A stretch of 64,000 nt of DNA, taken from contig JABAKD010000015.1 in assembly GCA_012845835.1 (NCBI GenBank), positions 8,929,967 through 8,993,966 of the forward strand. Direction: 5' to 3'. The notes below the pieces were generated by a model. It searched no databases. It saw only the letters and a list, made by a program, of their open reading frames with translations, and was not told the origin of the DNA. Shown one piece after another: positions 52,430 through 63,817 of the stretch (position 1 is the first letter of the stretch; each line of letters starts with the position of its first letter). The position numbers were made by a program, and so were the translations under genes. The stretch is from Undaria pinnatifida (taxonomy: Eukaryota > Sar > Phaeophyceae > Laminariales > Alariaceae).

Positions 52430-52655
52430 AGTACCGTTCAAAAAACAGTTTTTTGCGCGCTTCTCGCTTGTCTCGCTCAGCATCCATCCACGTTCAGGTG
52501 GAGGTGCCAAGCGGATAAGGTAGGATGAGGGGTGTGGGAGGCGCCCCCTGAAGACGGCGCTCGAACGAAGCGATTTGACCAAAACATTCCAGTTCGAAAA
52601 TCCCATGCTGAGGCCGAGGCAAAAAAACCTCCTGACCGAATGAAAAACAAGAATT
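52430..52655 (+). repeat. Dispersed repeat R4, copy 3
   Basis: 'cttctcgcttgtctcgctca', 'gcgccccctgaagacggcgc', 'tcgaacgaagcgatttgacc' and 'cctcctgaccgaatg'. Confidence 0.65.
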
Positions 52656-52695
52656 ATCATCGTCTATATAGACTAGTCTAATATAAAAACTGGAA

Positions 52696-53810
52696 ACACA
52701 CTCCAGCTGTGAGATCGAAGATTTCGTCGAAACTCATCTTTGCAAGCTGTGTGTGATACTCCGATCGCGCGTATTACGAGTTGTGTGTCTTCATTAAGGA
52801 TATAGGTCAGCGACTCCCCTTACAACTACAGTGTAACTATCAGGGTCAACAGGGTGATGTTAGTCAGTCTGTGCGCGGAAACTATAAAACCCGTTTCTGA
52901 GGGGGACAAAATCTGACAGCTGTGGAGGGAAATGTATCCGTTTATCAAGTGAATCCTGTAAGTCGAATATCCGGTGAGGGGGGGGGCGGAGTTTTGAAGG
53001 ACGTGGGGGCCTGGTTTTGATCAGAAGAGAGCGGGGTTGGAGGGGGGTTGAAGGGGGGGGGGCGGGGGGGGGGGAGGGGAAGAGGGGATGGGTGGGGCAG
53101 CTTAATTTGTGCGTGGCAACTATAAATCCTTCAAGGCGATAAATCTAACGGTTTTGAAAAGAATGCACCAGTTTATCATGGGGGAGGGGGGGGGGGGGGG
53201 GGGGGCAGCTCAATCTGTGCGTAGAAGCTATACATTCTTTTAAGGGCATAAATGTGACGGGGTTCGGAAAGAATGTATACCAGGTATCATATATATTTGA
53301 AAAAAAAAAACACTCCAGCTGTGATATAGAATATTTCGTCGAAACTCATCTTTGCAAGCTGCGTGTGATACTCCGATCGTGCGTATTACTGGGTTGTATA
53401 TATAGGACGTTAGGGGTAGCTTGCAACTACATGGTAGAGTGTAGCTATCAAGGTCAACAGGGTGATGTTAGTCAGTCTGTGCGCGGAAACTATAAAACAA
53501 CCCGTTTGTGAGGGGGACAAAATCTGACAGCTGTGGAAGGAAATGCATCAGTTTATCAAGTGAATCCTGTAAGTCGAATAACCGGTGACGTGGGGGCGAA
53601 GTTGTTAAAGACGTGAGAGCCTGGATTTGATCAAGATTGGGGGGGGCGGGGGTGGAGGGAGCGGGACGGGCAGGGCAGCTCAATTTGTGCGTGGAAACTA
53701 TAAATCCTACCCTGTAAGTCGTACAACCAGTGAGGAGAGCGCGGAGCGTTCTAGGGGAGGGGGGTGGGGGTGGGGTGGGGAAAGGGGGGGGGGCGTACAC
53801 TTTTATATAT
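52696..53810 (+). repeat. Two forward R1 copies with module series
   Basis: R1 at 52696-52920 and 53311-53540. Five 'gtgcg.gg.aactata' modules (52870, 53107, 53215, 53476, 53686) alternate with G tracts. The first copy's module string shows the basic ~110-bp module most clearly. Confidence 0.88.
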
Positions 53811-53954
53811 GTACACCTGGTTGAACAGGTACATACTACAGTTCGGTCAGCGCGCGTACCAAAACTATGCGAGCGAGAAAACTCGATACATACAAGTCAT
53901 GTAGTTCGGTCGCACAAGGGTGGGGCCTGGCGCTACATGGTGCCTATACCTGTC

Positions 53955-54265
53955 ACCCCGGTGGCGTATCAGATTATCCTCGAGCCTGATACAGGCCAGT
54001 TTCGTGAGTTCGAACCCCCCCAAGTGTATACTCGTAATAGATTAATGAGAACTGTTTATTGTGCACAAATTGACTTGCGGAAAGCGCGGAAGCGTGGGTT
54101 AGCAACACTCGATGAAAAGTGGACGAGCAGTGGGATTGCGGAACCCTATGCGCTATGAAATTCAAGGCAAGAACCGGGGGGAAGAAGGGACGACACCTGT
54201 GACCACGGCTTGTCCAGAAGCTGGAATGTTAAAGTGTGTTAAAAAGTAAAAAAAAAAGTGTCTAG
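53955..54265 (+). repeat. tRNA-derived SINE S1, copy 4
   Basis: Head CCCCGGTGGCGTATCAGATT, B-box like GTGAGTTCGAACCCC (the best preserved), body, 'acacctgtgaccacggcttg' and an A-rich tail (54246-54258). Confidence 0.9.
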
Positions 54266-54339
54266 TACCAAATTAAGACATTAGGGCCATTTAAATCAAG
54301 CTGGACCAACTAGAAGTAAAGCATTCTGTGGTTGGTTTG

Positions 54340-54440
54340 CCGTAGAGCTTTTCCTGCCCCCCCCCCGCCACACCGGCGGCATGCGGCAGGTTCTCGAGCC
54401 TTTCCCCCCCCCCCCCGACACACCGGCGGCACGCGGCAGG
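54340..54440. repeat. Short tandem duplication around C tracts
   Basis: Two units share 'cccccccc', 'acaccggcggca.gcggcag' and 'gtt'. Confidence 0.75.
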
Positions 54441-56019
54441 TTGTTGATGGGTGACTTTGGCCTAGTTGTAGGGTCTGCGTTTCTTTCAACTGCTTTTCTT
54501 CACGTGTTCCTGGCTCCATAGTCAGACCGGTAGAGGTGTGGGAGTGGGTTTTGAGAAGCCGCATCTTCCACTCATGGTCTAGTTCGTAGAACAGCAGTTT
54601 ACATGAATCTCCCATGTTTCTGCATGTACATGCGACTGATCAGGGTGGGCTAGTGTTAAGATACGGTCTCGAAAGGCCTGTAATTACCCGAATTTAAGAT
54701 CGTATGGATATATTTCGTATGATAAGGTTGGCGTTATATTTTCGGGAAAGTTAGGAAATAAATCGGAGGCACGCGCCTCTGATCTCAGAAGCTATCCTAA
54801 CTCTGGTGGAATCGAATAAAGCTACGTCTCTACGAAATAATATTTATTGAGTACTCTCCGAGGACCTGCTCAATTGGCAAACTTGCAGGGGGCACCCTGC
54901 GTCCCCACCTACAACTTGACACATGCTTTTATTCGTGGAGGTAGTTCGTATTTCGTGTAAGTTCTCGGGGGCAAGGTTTCGCTGGCAAAAAACCGCACGA
55001 CGAGCGAATCAAGCTAAGGAATAAATATCTCACCAATAACAGGAGCGTGGACGGACTACTTACCATCCAGACAATTATCCGGCAATCTGACGATACTTCG
55101 ATTACGTCAACTCGGTCATCAATAAAAAAATCGAGTTTGAGGCGGCACATGTTCAAAGAGGGGGGAGTCTGAACGATACCTCACAACCAACGACGGAAAT
55201 GTTAAGATATAGAATTATCGAGAAAGTAAAGTCCCGCAAGACTCAAGTCCGACGAAATGTACCAGGTAAGGAGATCATCGGGCGAGACCACAGTCTATAG
55301 GGGAATAGAGTGTGTTCACAGATGGGTTAGTCTGCACCATACTACAGTAGCCGCATCCAAGGACCGGTGAGGACGGACGTTTTCCGAATGGTATCAAGTC
55401 CGATGAGAAATACCGCGATGTATGTGTAGATATTATTAATATTTTGAAATTGGTTCGAAACATCTCGTTACAGTATTTCAAAGAGGTGTGTCTATCTGAC
55501 TACAACAAGGATGAGAAGGTGAGGGCGGACGCATTCAGATAACAGCATACATAGGGTCAATACGGCGTAGTTAGTCAACAGGGGCGTCAATCAGAATTAC
55601 ACTCGGGCGATTTAATAATGATGCCATTCCACGGGAGGGGTGTAACGCCTTTGGTTTGAGGCTAAACGTTTTCTGACGAAGAGAGTTTAAAAGGGCATAA
55701 ATAAGTCCACGGCAAGATGAGTCAATCGAAACATTTGACGCCAAACATTCCGTCGTTAATAGGAAACAGCATTTCTGTCTTCTGCTGCTGTTGGGGCACT
55801 GCTCACCGCAATCACATTACAGCTTTACAAGGCGGAACTGCTGAGCGTGCAGCGGATGCACATCCTGTACACGTTACGAACCGCAGTTCGTTTCTTAGCA
55901 GTGTATCAGCCGAACGATATCACGGGTGGCGCATTGCATTCGCCAGCCTAATATTTAAATTTGTCGATCGAATGGGCACACATTTCAAATGCTTGCTGCA
56001 GGCCGCCAAGAATTTGAAA
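54441..56019. other. No recognisable gene; two TGTTAAGATA starts
   Basis: 'tgttaagata' occurs at 54654 and 55199, in each case followed by AT-rich sequence. Two AATAAA hexamers lie near 54760 and 54820. This could be a degraded LTR pair, but I see no terminal CA, primer site or coding sequence. A 112-codon frame (55717-56055) runs into transposon B and shows no motif. Confidence 0.3.
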
Positions 56020-56021
56020 TA

Positions 56022-57039
56022 CAGTACTGGGCCCTGTTTAGTGCCGCTTGAATAGTGCCAGGTGTCCGGTATAGTGCCGGTAAAACCCCTGTACACAGGC
56101 GGAGCTCTTAATATTGCCAGACCAGCACTATTGACGGCTTGCCCGGTACAGTGCTGGTTCGGCGCCGCCGTCACCCCCAATCATGCCGGTTACCCCGCGC
56201 GCGGGAATACACACACAACCAGACAGAAGACAGACTCCACACAGAGAAGTGGGGTATACCTGCTGCTGCAGACCCGAACAGCTCTACGCAGGGGCGTACC
56301 ATGCCATGTGCGGAAGGTGAACTGTGCGCTCAACCAGACACAACGCCGCAAGACCTTCATGGCCACGGCTGCCAGGGAGGATGTGGCGGGCGGCCGCACG
56401 GCATTTGCGGCAGCGTGTCTGATGATGACGAGCAAAATCACCGCCGACGTAGTGAGGGCGGGGGTTTCAGCTGTAGAATAGTTGTAGTTTGTTTTAATTT
56501 TTGTCTTTGGTGCGCTTTTTGGAGTCTTTTTTTTTCATCTTCATTTTGCAACATCGAAGTGGGCAACGAGGAGTGGGATTTAGCTTTGTACGAACGCGTT
56601 CTTTAGAAGCAGTTGGTGCCGTCACAGCTTGCTCGGGTGCATGACGTGCGTCTTGCCCTCGCCGCCGACTAGTCCTCTGGTGAGGCTGTAGCCCGAAATG
56701 CAACTACTGCTGTGTATCTTATTTTACAACAAACTGTTGTGGGCTCCACAGATTGGAACCACACGTGTCGCAGGAAAGAAGGTCTGCCCACGCCCACGCG
56801 GAACTTCACTCAACAGCAGTAGTAGTATCGATCCATTTCGTTCTCTGTTGACCCCGCAAGCGTGGACGCTACACCATGAATCGAACACAAACTCATTAGT
56901 GCCTGTACCGGCACTAATTAGGGATTGGCCAGCCCTCAACAGTGCCGTTTTGGCACTATTCGCAATAGTGCCGGGTGCCCGGATTTTGTGCTGGTGAACG
57001 CCCTGTGCACGTACCGGCACCAAACAGGGTCCTGTGCTG
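56022..57039. mobile_element. TA-flanked DNA transposon B, 1.0 kb
   Basis: The left end CAGTACTGGGCCCTGTTTAG and the inverted right end CAGCACAGGACCCTGTTTGG are both flanked by TA (56020-56021, 57040-57041). GGCACTATT/AATAGTGCC motifs fill the subterminal 150 bp on both sides. It belongs to the same terminal family as transposon A and carries the Cys-rich ORF beside the left end. It has no transposase, so it is non-autonomous or decayed. Confidence 0.82.
56301..56606 (+). CDS. Cys/His-rich small protein of transposon B
   Basis: From the ATG in MPCAEGELCAQPDTTPQD the frame runs through LHGHGCQGGCGGRPHGICGS, an acidic SDDDEQ, then low-complexity sequence to a stop at 56606. It aligns with the transposon C protein (MPCAAGSRC...HQCRGVCG...LHGTCG) and the A frame. 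The 3' half contains a polypyrimidine run before GCAACATCGAAG that is also seen in A, so an intron end near there is possible. The frame is open upstream to 56139, but the conserved block starts at this Met. Confidence 0.5.
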   Translation: MPCAEGELCAQPDTTPQDLHGHGCQGGCGGRPHGICGSVSDDDEQNHRRRSEGGGFSCRIVVVCFNFCLWCAFWSLFFSSSFCNIEVGNEEWDLALYERVL

Positions 57040-57041
57040 TA

Positions 57042-58003
57042 ATTGGAATATTTCGGCGAACGGATACACGTACGGCCAATTAAAAGAAACGGATACTTGT
57101 ATATAACTGAAAAAGCTATGATGTGCCCGACATTATTTCAACACTTGTACAGCGGATACAGAATGATAATGTGTGGGGATGTAAACCTGTGTAGGTTGTA
57201 TCCCTGGCATTAGGAACTGACTGTATGGAACAGTGTGGGTGCAGAGGCTCACAGAGTGAGCGTGAAATCACTTGGATATAGGTTAAAACAGAAGATAGTT
57301 TGGATTGGCCCTTAGGTGGCCGAACGGTAGACACAGATGAGGCGTGATAGAGGTGGGTCTGGCCATCGCCTGATCGAGACGGCACAATGCGTCTGCTACG
57401 GACAGATGTAACCTACCGGTAGTTCTCTGATCTACCTACAGCAACGTTTCCTGAGGCTTGCTCATGGTCTACCGTACCTATGGCAACATTCCCTGATGTT
57501 TGCTTCTGGGAGCTTAGCTACGTCAAAGTCCCGACGGTCAACCTAAAATCATATTCCATGAACGTTGCTATTAATATTCGTACCAGGTACCACGTTATTC
57601 CGCCGCATTTACTTGACAACACCGCATTGCTCGTACGTACTACATGCGCCAGCTTTCATATATGACTTAACCAGTACGCTGCTTCGCATCATATATCCAA
57701 GTTGTTACTGCTGAGACATCTGCATGCTAAATACCGCATCGATAAACGACATCCAACAGAGACTTATATAACTGTCTGTTGTCCGAACAACTCGCAATGT
57801 ATACCTACAACCTTCCGATCACTCAATACAATTAGCCGAAGATGATTCCAGTATTAGTTGCCGGGTTCCTAGACTATGTCTTAGGGCCAAGTATGGTAGC
57901 TTACAGCAGTACCAATACTGATGCCTGAACATTGAATATTCTAGCATAGTCTAATGATCGCGCAGCAGACGGCACGACGTACTGTTTGATATATTATAAA
58001 AAA
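57042..58003. other. No recognisable feature
   Basis: Only a small direct repeat 'gcaac.tt.cctga.g.ttgct' (57441, 57482) was noticed. No gene. Confidence 0.45.
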
Positions 58004-59455
58004 TGAAAATACACTCCAGCTGTGAGATCGAAGATTTCGTCGAAACTCATCTTTGCAAGCTGTGTGTGATACTCCGATCGCGCGCATTACGAGTAGTGTG
58101 TCCTCATCAAGGATATAGGTCGGCGACTCCCCTTACAACTACAGTGTAGCTACCAGGGTCAACAGGGTGATTATAGTCGGTCTGTGCGCGGAAACTATAA
58201 AACCCGTTTCTGATGGAGACATAATCTGACAGCTGTGGAGGGAAATAAATGTATCCTTTTATCAAGTGAATCTTGTAAGTCGAGTAACCCGTGAGGGGGG
58301 GATGGGCGGAGTTTTGAAGGACGTGTGGGCCTGGTTTTGATCAAAAGCGAGCGGGTTTGGAGGGGAGGGGGGGGGGGGGGAAAGGGGGGGGCAATTTGTG
58401 CATGTAAGTTATAATTCTTTCAAGGGGATAAATCTGACGGTTTTGGCACCAGTTTATTATTGGGGGGGAGGGGGGGTTGGGACGGGGGTGGGGCGTGTGG
58501 GGCAGCTCAATATGTTCGTGGAAACTTTAATTATTTTGAGGGGATAAATGTGACGGTTTTGGAAATAATACATCAGTTTATCATGTATATCCTGGGGTAA
58601 GTCGTACAATCAGTGAGTAGAGAGAGGGTGGAGTGTTCGAGGGGGCGGGGTTGGGATGGGTTGGGGGGGGGGAAGGTGGGGGGTGGGGGCGGGGGGGGTG
58701 GGGGAGGGGGCGGGGTGGGGCCGGGGGGGGAAGGAAGGGTTTTAGGTGAGGGATTTGTTATACGTGTGGTGTAAGGTCTAGGCGATGGTGTGGGTGATGG
58801 GGAAGAAGGGGGCGTTCGGGGCGGGGGGGGGGGGGGGAAGCATCGGCATGGATGGCTCTCGAAAGATAATGAGGTGATATCCTGTGCGTAAAGTGTTTAT
58901 TAATCTGGCGGATTTCGATATTTGGTGGGGCGTTTGAGTAAGGGAGAGCGAGAGGGGGGGAGGGGGGGGGGAGATTTTTTAGCAGGTTTAGGTCACAAAT
59001 AATATTTAAATACACTTCGGCTGTGAAATCAAAGATATGTAGGGGCTTGTTGTACGCGTGGTGCTATGTCTAGGCGATCGTGCTGGTGGTTGGAAAAGAG
59101 GGGGCGTTGAAGGGGGAGGGGTCGGGGGGTTGGGGGGAAAATAATTGAAAACTACGTCATGGATGGTCAGAAAGATAGTGACGTGATATCAACTGCGTAT
59201 AGGTGTTTATTACTCTGGCCGATTTCGATTGTGAGTGGGGCGTCTGGACAAACTAGGCGGAAGGGGGGGGGGATCGAGGGACGGGACGGGGGGGGGGGTG
59301 GGGGGGGGGGCGGAAGGATTGGGGTTTTACATGAACAAGAGGGGTCAGGGGAGGGGGAGGGGAGGGGGGCGGGGGCGGGGGGCGGGACATTTCAATATGT
59401 GCGCGGAAACTATAAATCCTCAAAGGGGACAAACCTGACCATTGAAGCATATATC
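58004..59455 (+). repeat. Third forward copy of the R1-satellite locus
   Basis: R1 (58004-58240), modules with G tracts, 'ggtggagtgttcgagggggc', one typical unit (58760-59000), the variant unit (59030-59330) and the end module 'gtgcgcggaaactataaatc'. The copy breaks off at 59450 after 'cctgaccattgaagcatat', so the 660-bp tail of the other two copies is absent. Confidence 0.9.
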
Positions 59456-59818
59456 AAGCGGCATGCAAATTCACGGCAAGAGAAAAGACGGGCTGATAGT
59501 AGGTGTGCGTACCAGCGACATACATAGTCTATGCAGGTACTTACAGGTATAGTCTATATAGCTAGACTAGACTAAATACGTGGGAACCGAGCACGATACA
59601 CACACTATTAATAAGTGGACAATGTTGAATGCATACATATACCTGACCAGGAACCGGCCAGTGGTCCATATAGTATATATTCATCGAGACGCATCATACA
59701 GTCATCTTATATGGACACGAGGCCATGAGTATATTACGAAAACCGGGACAGGGGCTGCGGCCCTATAGTCTATTTTACAGAGGCAGGAACAGGTGCTGAG
59801 ACCAGTGGGGGGCGCGCT
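59456..59818. other. No recognisable feature
   Basis: Nothing assignable. Confidence 0.4.
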
Positions 59819-60920
59819 TTGTTCCAGAGTATTGACCTCCAGTACGTCCGAAAGTCTGTCGCGCGATTGTCTGAGCGCACTTACGCGCCGGGGTTTGCAT
59901 TGCGGACTAAATTGACATTATTAAGTTGGACGCGGACGAGGGAATCAATGAGCTTGCGTTGGTCGACTTTGCCGGCTGTGATAGTGCATCGCAAGGCAAC
60001 TAGTCCGGGACAAATTCACGTGAAATAGCTGCTGTGCAACTGTTTCATGTGTTATCTGTCGGGTTTAAGGTTCCCACGCACACACCCTTCATCAAACGCG
60101 CACTGCAAGGAATCAGCCGGGTACACGCTGCTTCAGGCACGCCTCGTAGGGTGCGCCGTCCGGTGGCGTGGTATATGATTCTCCAAGGGGAGAATATCAT
60201 ATCTGCACGAGGACACGGGGGTCGGGTGTTATGGCTATGTCTATGGCTATGTCTGGGTATGATATTCACTGGACTTTCGGAAGAGGTGTCCGCTCGAGAC
60301 GGGGGCGCGGTGTACCCGACCCCCTTTTTAACACAGCCCGACGTAGCGTTTTACGATGGCAACAACTTGCTGTGTTGTTTGAAATGGCGGCAAGTAGATA
60401 CGGTAAAGGTTCGGTTCCGCGGACACCAAGGGTACCAAGCCGGGGTAGGCAGCGTAGTGGTGAGAACACGTGACGATGTCAGCGGAGCGCGTTCGGAACT
60501 GCGATCGGACGGGGCCGCTGTCACTCTTATGGCGGAACTGTTGGCGTGTGGCGCCATGTTTCCCGAACACAACTCTGTTCTCGTACCGGTGTAGGGGAAA
60601 AGTCGTAACTTGGCAATACGGCCAGGCGATTAACGCGATTAGATATATCGTTTGGAGTCGGAGGGAAAACTGGGGGAATTCGCATGGCATTCTCTTCGAA
60701 TTGGGGGGGGCTCAGCACTTGCGGCAGGGGAGGGTAGTGTCGGAGTGAGAGACCCAGAGGGAACGACGATGGTTGTCCGACGCGTACAAGGTAAACTCAC
60801 GACATAATACGGAGGACGCGAGTCAGGTGTCAAGAACACTTGAGGGAATAAGGAATGGGGTGTCAGAGACAACCAGACCAGGATACGGTCTGCGACAACC
60901 GCAACGGAAGCGGACGACCT
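59819..60920 (+). pseudogene. Tyrosine recombinase (DIRS/PAT-like), inactivated
   Basis: The N-terminal core-binding part is seen as LSERTYAPGFALRTKLTLLS and later SREIAAVQLFHVL. The main frame (60034-60594) gives GFKVPTHTPFIKRALQGISR, SGTPRRVRRPVAWYMILQGE, RVLWLCLWLC, LTQPDVAFYDGN, VKVRFRGHQGYQAGVGSVVV and LMAELLACGAMFPEH. A second frame gives YRCRGKVVTWQYGQAINAIR and HGILFELGGAQHLRQGRVVS. After a stop, RWLSDAYKVNSRHNTEDASQ holds the likely Tyr nucleophile. The usual R-A-S-E block reads TGLSE and HSLRIGG reads HGILFELGG, so both catalytic Arg are lost. No RT is adjacent. Confidence 0.8.
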
Positions 60921-61189
60921 CGGATTAGGAGGAGTTTGAATGATCGGAAATATTTGAGAAACTCAGTGATCCGACACCGTATGGAAGGCCCCAGACGATG
61001 GGTCCAGAGGGGAGGGAGTAATACACGGAGTAATTATGACTTAGGCGAAACTTGTGGATACCGTCGGTACCGTCGGTATTTGGTTCGCCACAGCGGAGTC
61101 TCCTCCCACGTCTCAATGAAAAAGAAAAACAACATCCCATTTCGAAATATACAAACAAAATTATAGTATAAATTTTCAGTAGTCGCCAA
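60921..61189. other. No recognisable feature
   Basis: 'taccgtcggtaccgtcggta' at 61059-61078 is a short direct repeat. Nothing else. Confidence 0.4.
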
Positions 61190-63815
61190 ATATTTGTTGT
61201 ATGGGTTGGACACGATCTGTGATATGGGTGAAAATGGTGTGATTCTGTATTGGTATGTGTGTGCCTGACACCGTGATTGGTGTGGGGGCCAGCTGGTATG
61301 TTTGTGGAGATCGTTGCCTACTAGGAAGGGAGGGGTGTGTGTGTAATCGCAGAGGGTCGAAACTGTGTCGCTCGCTCGTGGTGTGAGGAGGCTACTACAA
61401 TAAACTGTAGATACCTTTGACCTAACTTCTGTGCTAAGATTCATAGTCTTCTGTTTCGAGATTATTTTTTCAGCAACCGTCATTGCGTTCTTGTTCGGGT
61501 TGGATACGATCTGTGTGATATTTTTTAAATAAGGTGATTCTATACTGGTATGTGTGTGCCTGGCACGGTGAACGGAGTGGGGCCTGCTGGTATATGGAGC
61601 TCATTGGCCACCGGAAAAAGAGGGCGGTATATGTACTCGCAGAGGATCGAAGCTGTGTCCCTTGCTCGTGATGGGAGGAGGTGACTAGTGCTGTGTGTAT
61701 GTGTTTTCTACCGTCTGTGCTACGGTTTCGAATGTTCTGTAGGATGAAAAAAAATCAGTAACCGTCATATCCTCTTTGTTCTGGTTGGATACAATCTGTG
61801 TGACATCTGTGTAATCGAGTGATTCGGTACTGAAATGTGTGTGCCTGGTACCATGATCAGAATGGGAACCAGAGCTGGTATGTGGAGATCGTTGCCGACT
61901 AGGAATGGAGGAGGGTATGTGTACTCGAAGGGGGTTGAAGTTGTGTCCCTCGCTCGTGGTGTCTGTATGTTTCTCCTACCGTTTGTGCTGAGATTTCGAA
62001 TATCTCCTGTTCGCATTTTGTATTTTCAGTAATCGTTTTTTTGGTTTTCTATGCGTTAGACACGATCTGTGTGATATCTGTGTGACAGAGTGATTTTGTA
62101 CTGAACTGTGAGTGCCTGGTTCCGTGATCGGAGTGGGGGCCTGCTGGTACGTGGATATCGTTGCCCACTACGCAGGGAGCGGTGGTCCCTCGCTCGTGGT
62201 GGGAGGAGGCTACTACTACTACTGTTTGTCCGTTTCTCCTACCGTTTGTGCTAGGATTTCGAATCCTCTGTTTGGATTATTCTTGTTCCGTAACTGTCAT
62301 ACTTCGTATCTTTTATGTACGGGTTGGATACGATCTGTGTGATCGTATCTTATATGTACGGGCTGGATACGATCTGTGAGATATCTGTGTTATACAGTGA
62401 TTCTGTACTGACTGGTTTATGTGTGCCTGGTGTCGTGATCAGAATGGGGGCCTATAAGTATGATGTGGTGATCGACGCCCATTACGAAGGAGTGGGGTTA
62501 TGTGTCATAGCGGGGTGTCAAAGATGTGTCCCTCGGACTTTGTCGGAGGAGGCCATAACAGCTGCTGAATGTACGTTTCTCTTAAAGTAGATACTACGTG
62601 CTAAGATTTCGACTAGTTTTGTATGCGTTGTATTTTTTTCTCAGTAACCGTCATCGGTTTTTTGTATGCGTTGGATACGATCATTAGTGATATCTATCTG
62701 TGAAAATAGTGTGATTCTGTATTGGTATATGTGTGCCTGTGGTACTGTGATCGGAAAGAGGATGTGGAGATCGTTGCCCACTAGGAAGGGAGGGGGGTAT
62801 GTGTCTTTGCAGTGGGTCCTTTATGTGTCCCTCGCTCGTTGTGGGAGGAGGCTACTACTAATGTAGGTACGTTTCTCCTACCGTCTGTGGTAAGATTTCT
62901 AATCTTCAGTTTGCACATTACTTATTATGCAGGAACCGTCATTATTTTTCTTGTACTGGTTGGATACGATCTGTGTGATATCTGTGTAATAGGGTGATTC
63001 TGTACTGGTACGTGTGTACCTGGTAGCGTGATCGGAGTGGGGGCCTGCTGGTATGTGGAGCTCGTTGGCCACTAGGAAGAGAGGGCGGTATATGTACTCG
63101 CAGGGGGTCGAAGATGTGTCCCTGGCTCGTGATGGGAGGAGGTGACTACAGCTGTATGTGTGTTTATCCTACGGTAGGATGATCTTACCGTCTCTGCTGA
63201 TATTTCGCATGTTATGTTTGGATTATTCTCGTTCGGTAACAGTCATACTTCGTGTCTTTTATGTATGTGTTGGATACGATCTGTGTGATATCTGTATGTA
63301 ACGCAGTGATTCCGTATTGGTATGTGCGTGCCTGGTATCGTGATCGGACTGGGGGTCTATTAATAATAGTATTTATTTCTATTGATGCCCAGTATGAAGG
63401 AAAGGTGTTATGTGTAGTGGCAGGGTGTCAAAGATGTGTCTCTCGGTCTTCGTGGGAGGAGGCTGCTGTAGGTACGTTTCTCTTACCGTGTGTGCTAAGG
63501 TTTCGACTATTTTTGTATGCTTTTGTTTTATTTTTCAAGTAACCGTCATTTTTCCTCTTGTACTGGTTGGATACGATATGTGTGATATCTGTGTAATATA
63601 GTCATTCTGTACTGGAATGTGTGTGCCTGGTACCGTGATCGAAATGGCAGCCAGCTGGTATGTAGACTAGACATGCCCACTAGGACGGGGAGAGGGTATG
63701 TACACTCGAACGGGGACGAAGCTGTGTCCCTCCCTCGTGATGGGAGGAGGTGACTACCGCTGTGTGTATGTTTCTTCTATTTATGCCGTGTGGGCTAAGA
63801 TTTCGAATGTTCTGG
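61190..63815 (+). repeat. Nine-copy ~290-bp tandem array
   Basis: Units are phased on 'gttggatacgatctgtgtga', starting near 61204, 61498, 61783, 62054, 62321, 62670, 62959, 63269 and 63566. Common marks are 'gtgtgcctggta.cgtgatcg', 'gggggcctgctggtatgtgg', 'gtcccctcgctcgtg'-like blocks, 'gggaggaggctactac' and 'ctaccgt.tgtgctaagattt'. A 39-bp local duplication lies at 62321-62360. Divergence is moderate. Similar unit types recur at intervals (61620, 63080 and 63700; 62456 and 63360), which hints at an old higher-order order. Confidence 0.92.
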
Positions 63816-63817
63816 TA

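Noticed and set aside
54654-55208. LTR pair suggested by TGTTAAGATA at two sites
   Set aside because: Only the first ten bases match; the sequences that follow diverge at once, and no primer site or retroelement gene lies nearby.
59580-59768. 62-codon frame beside the recombinase
   Set aside because: No likeness to the core-binding domain of tyrosine recombinases and no conserved motif.
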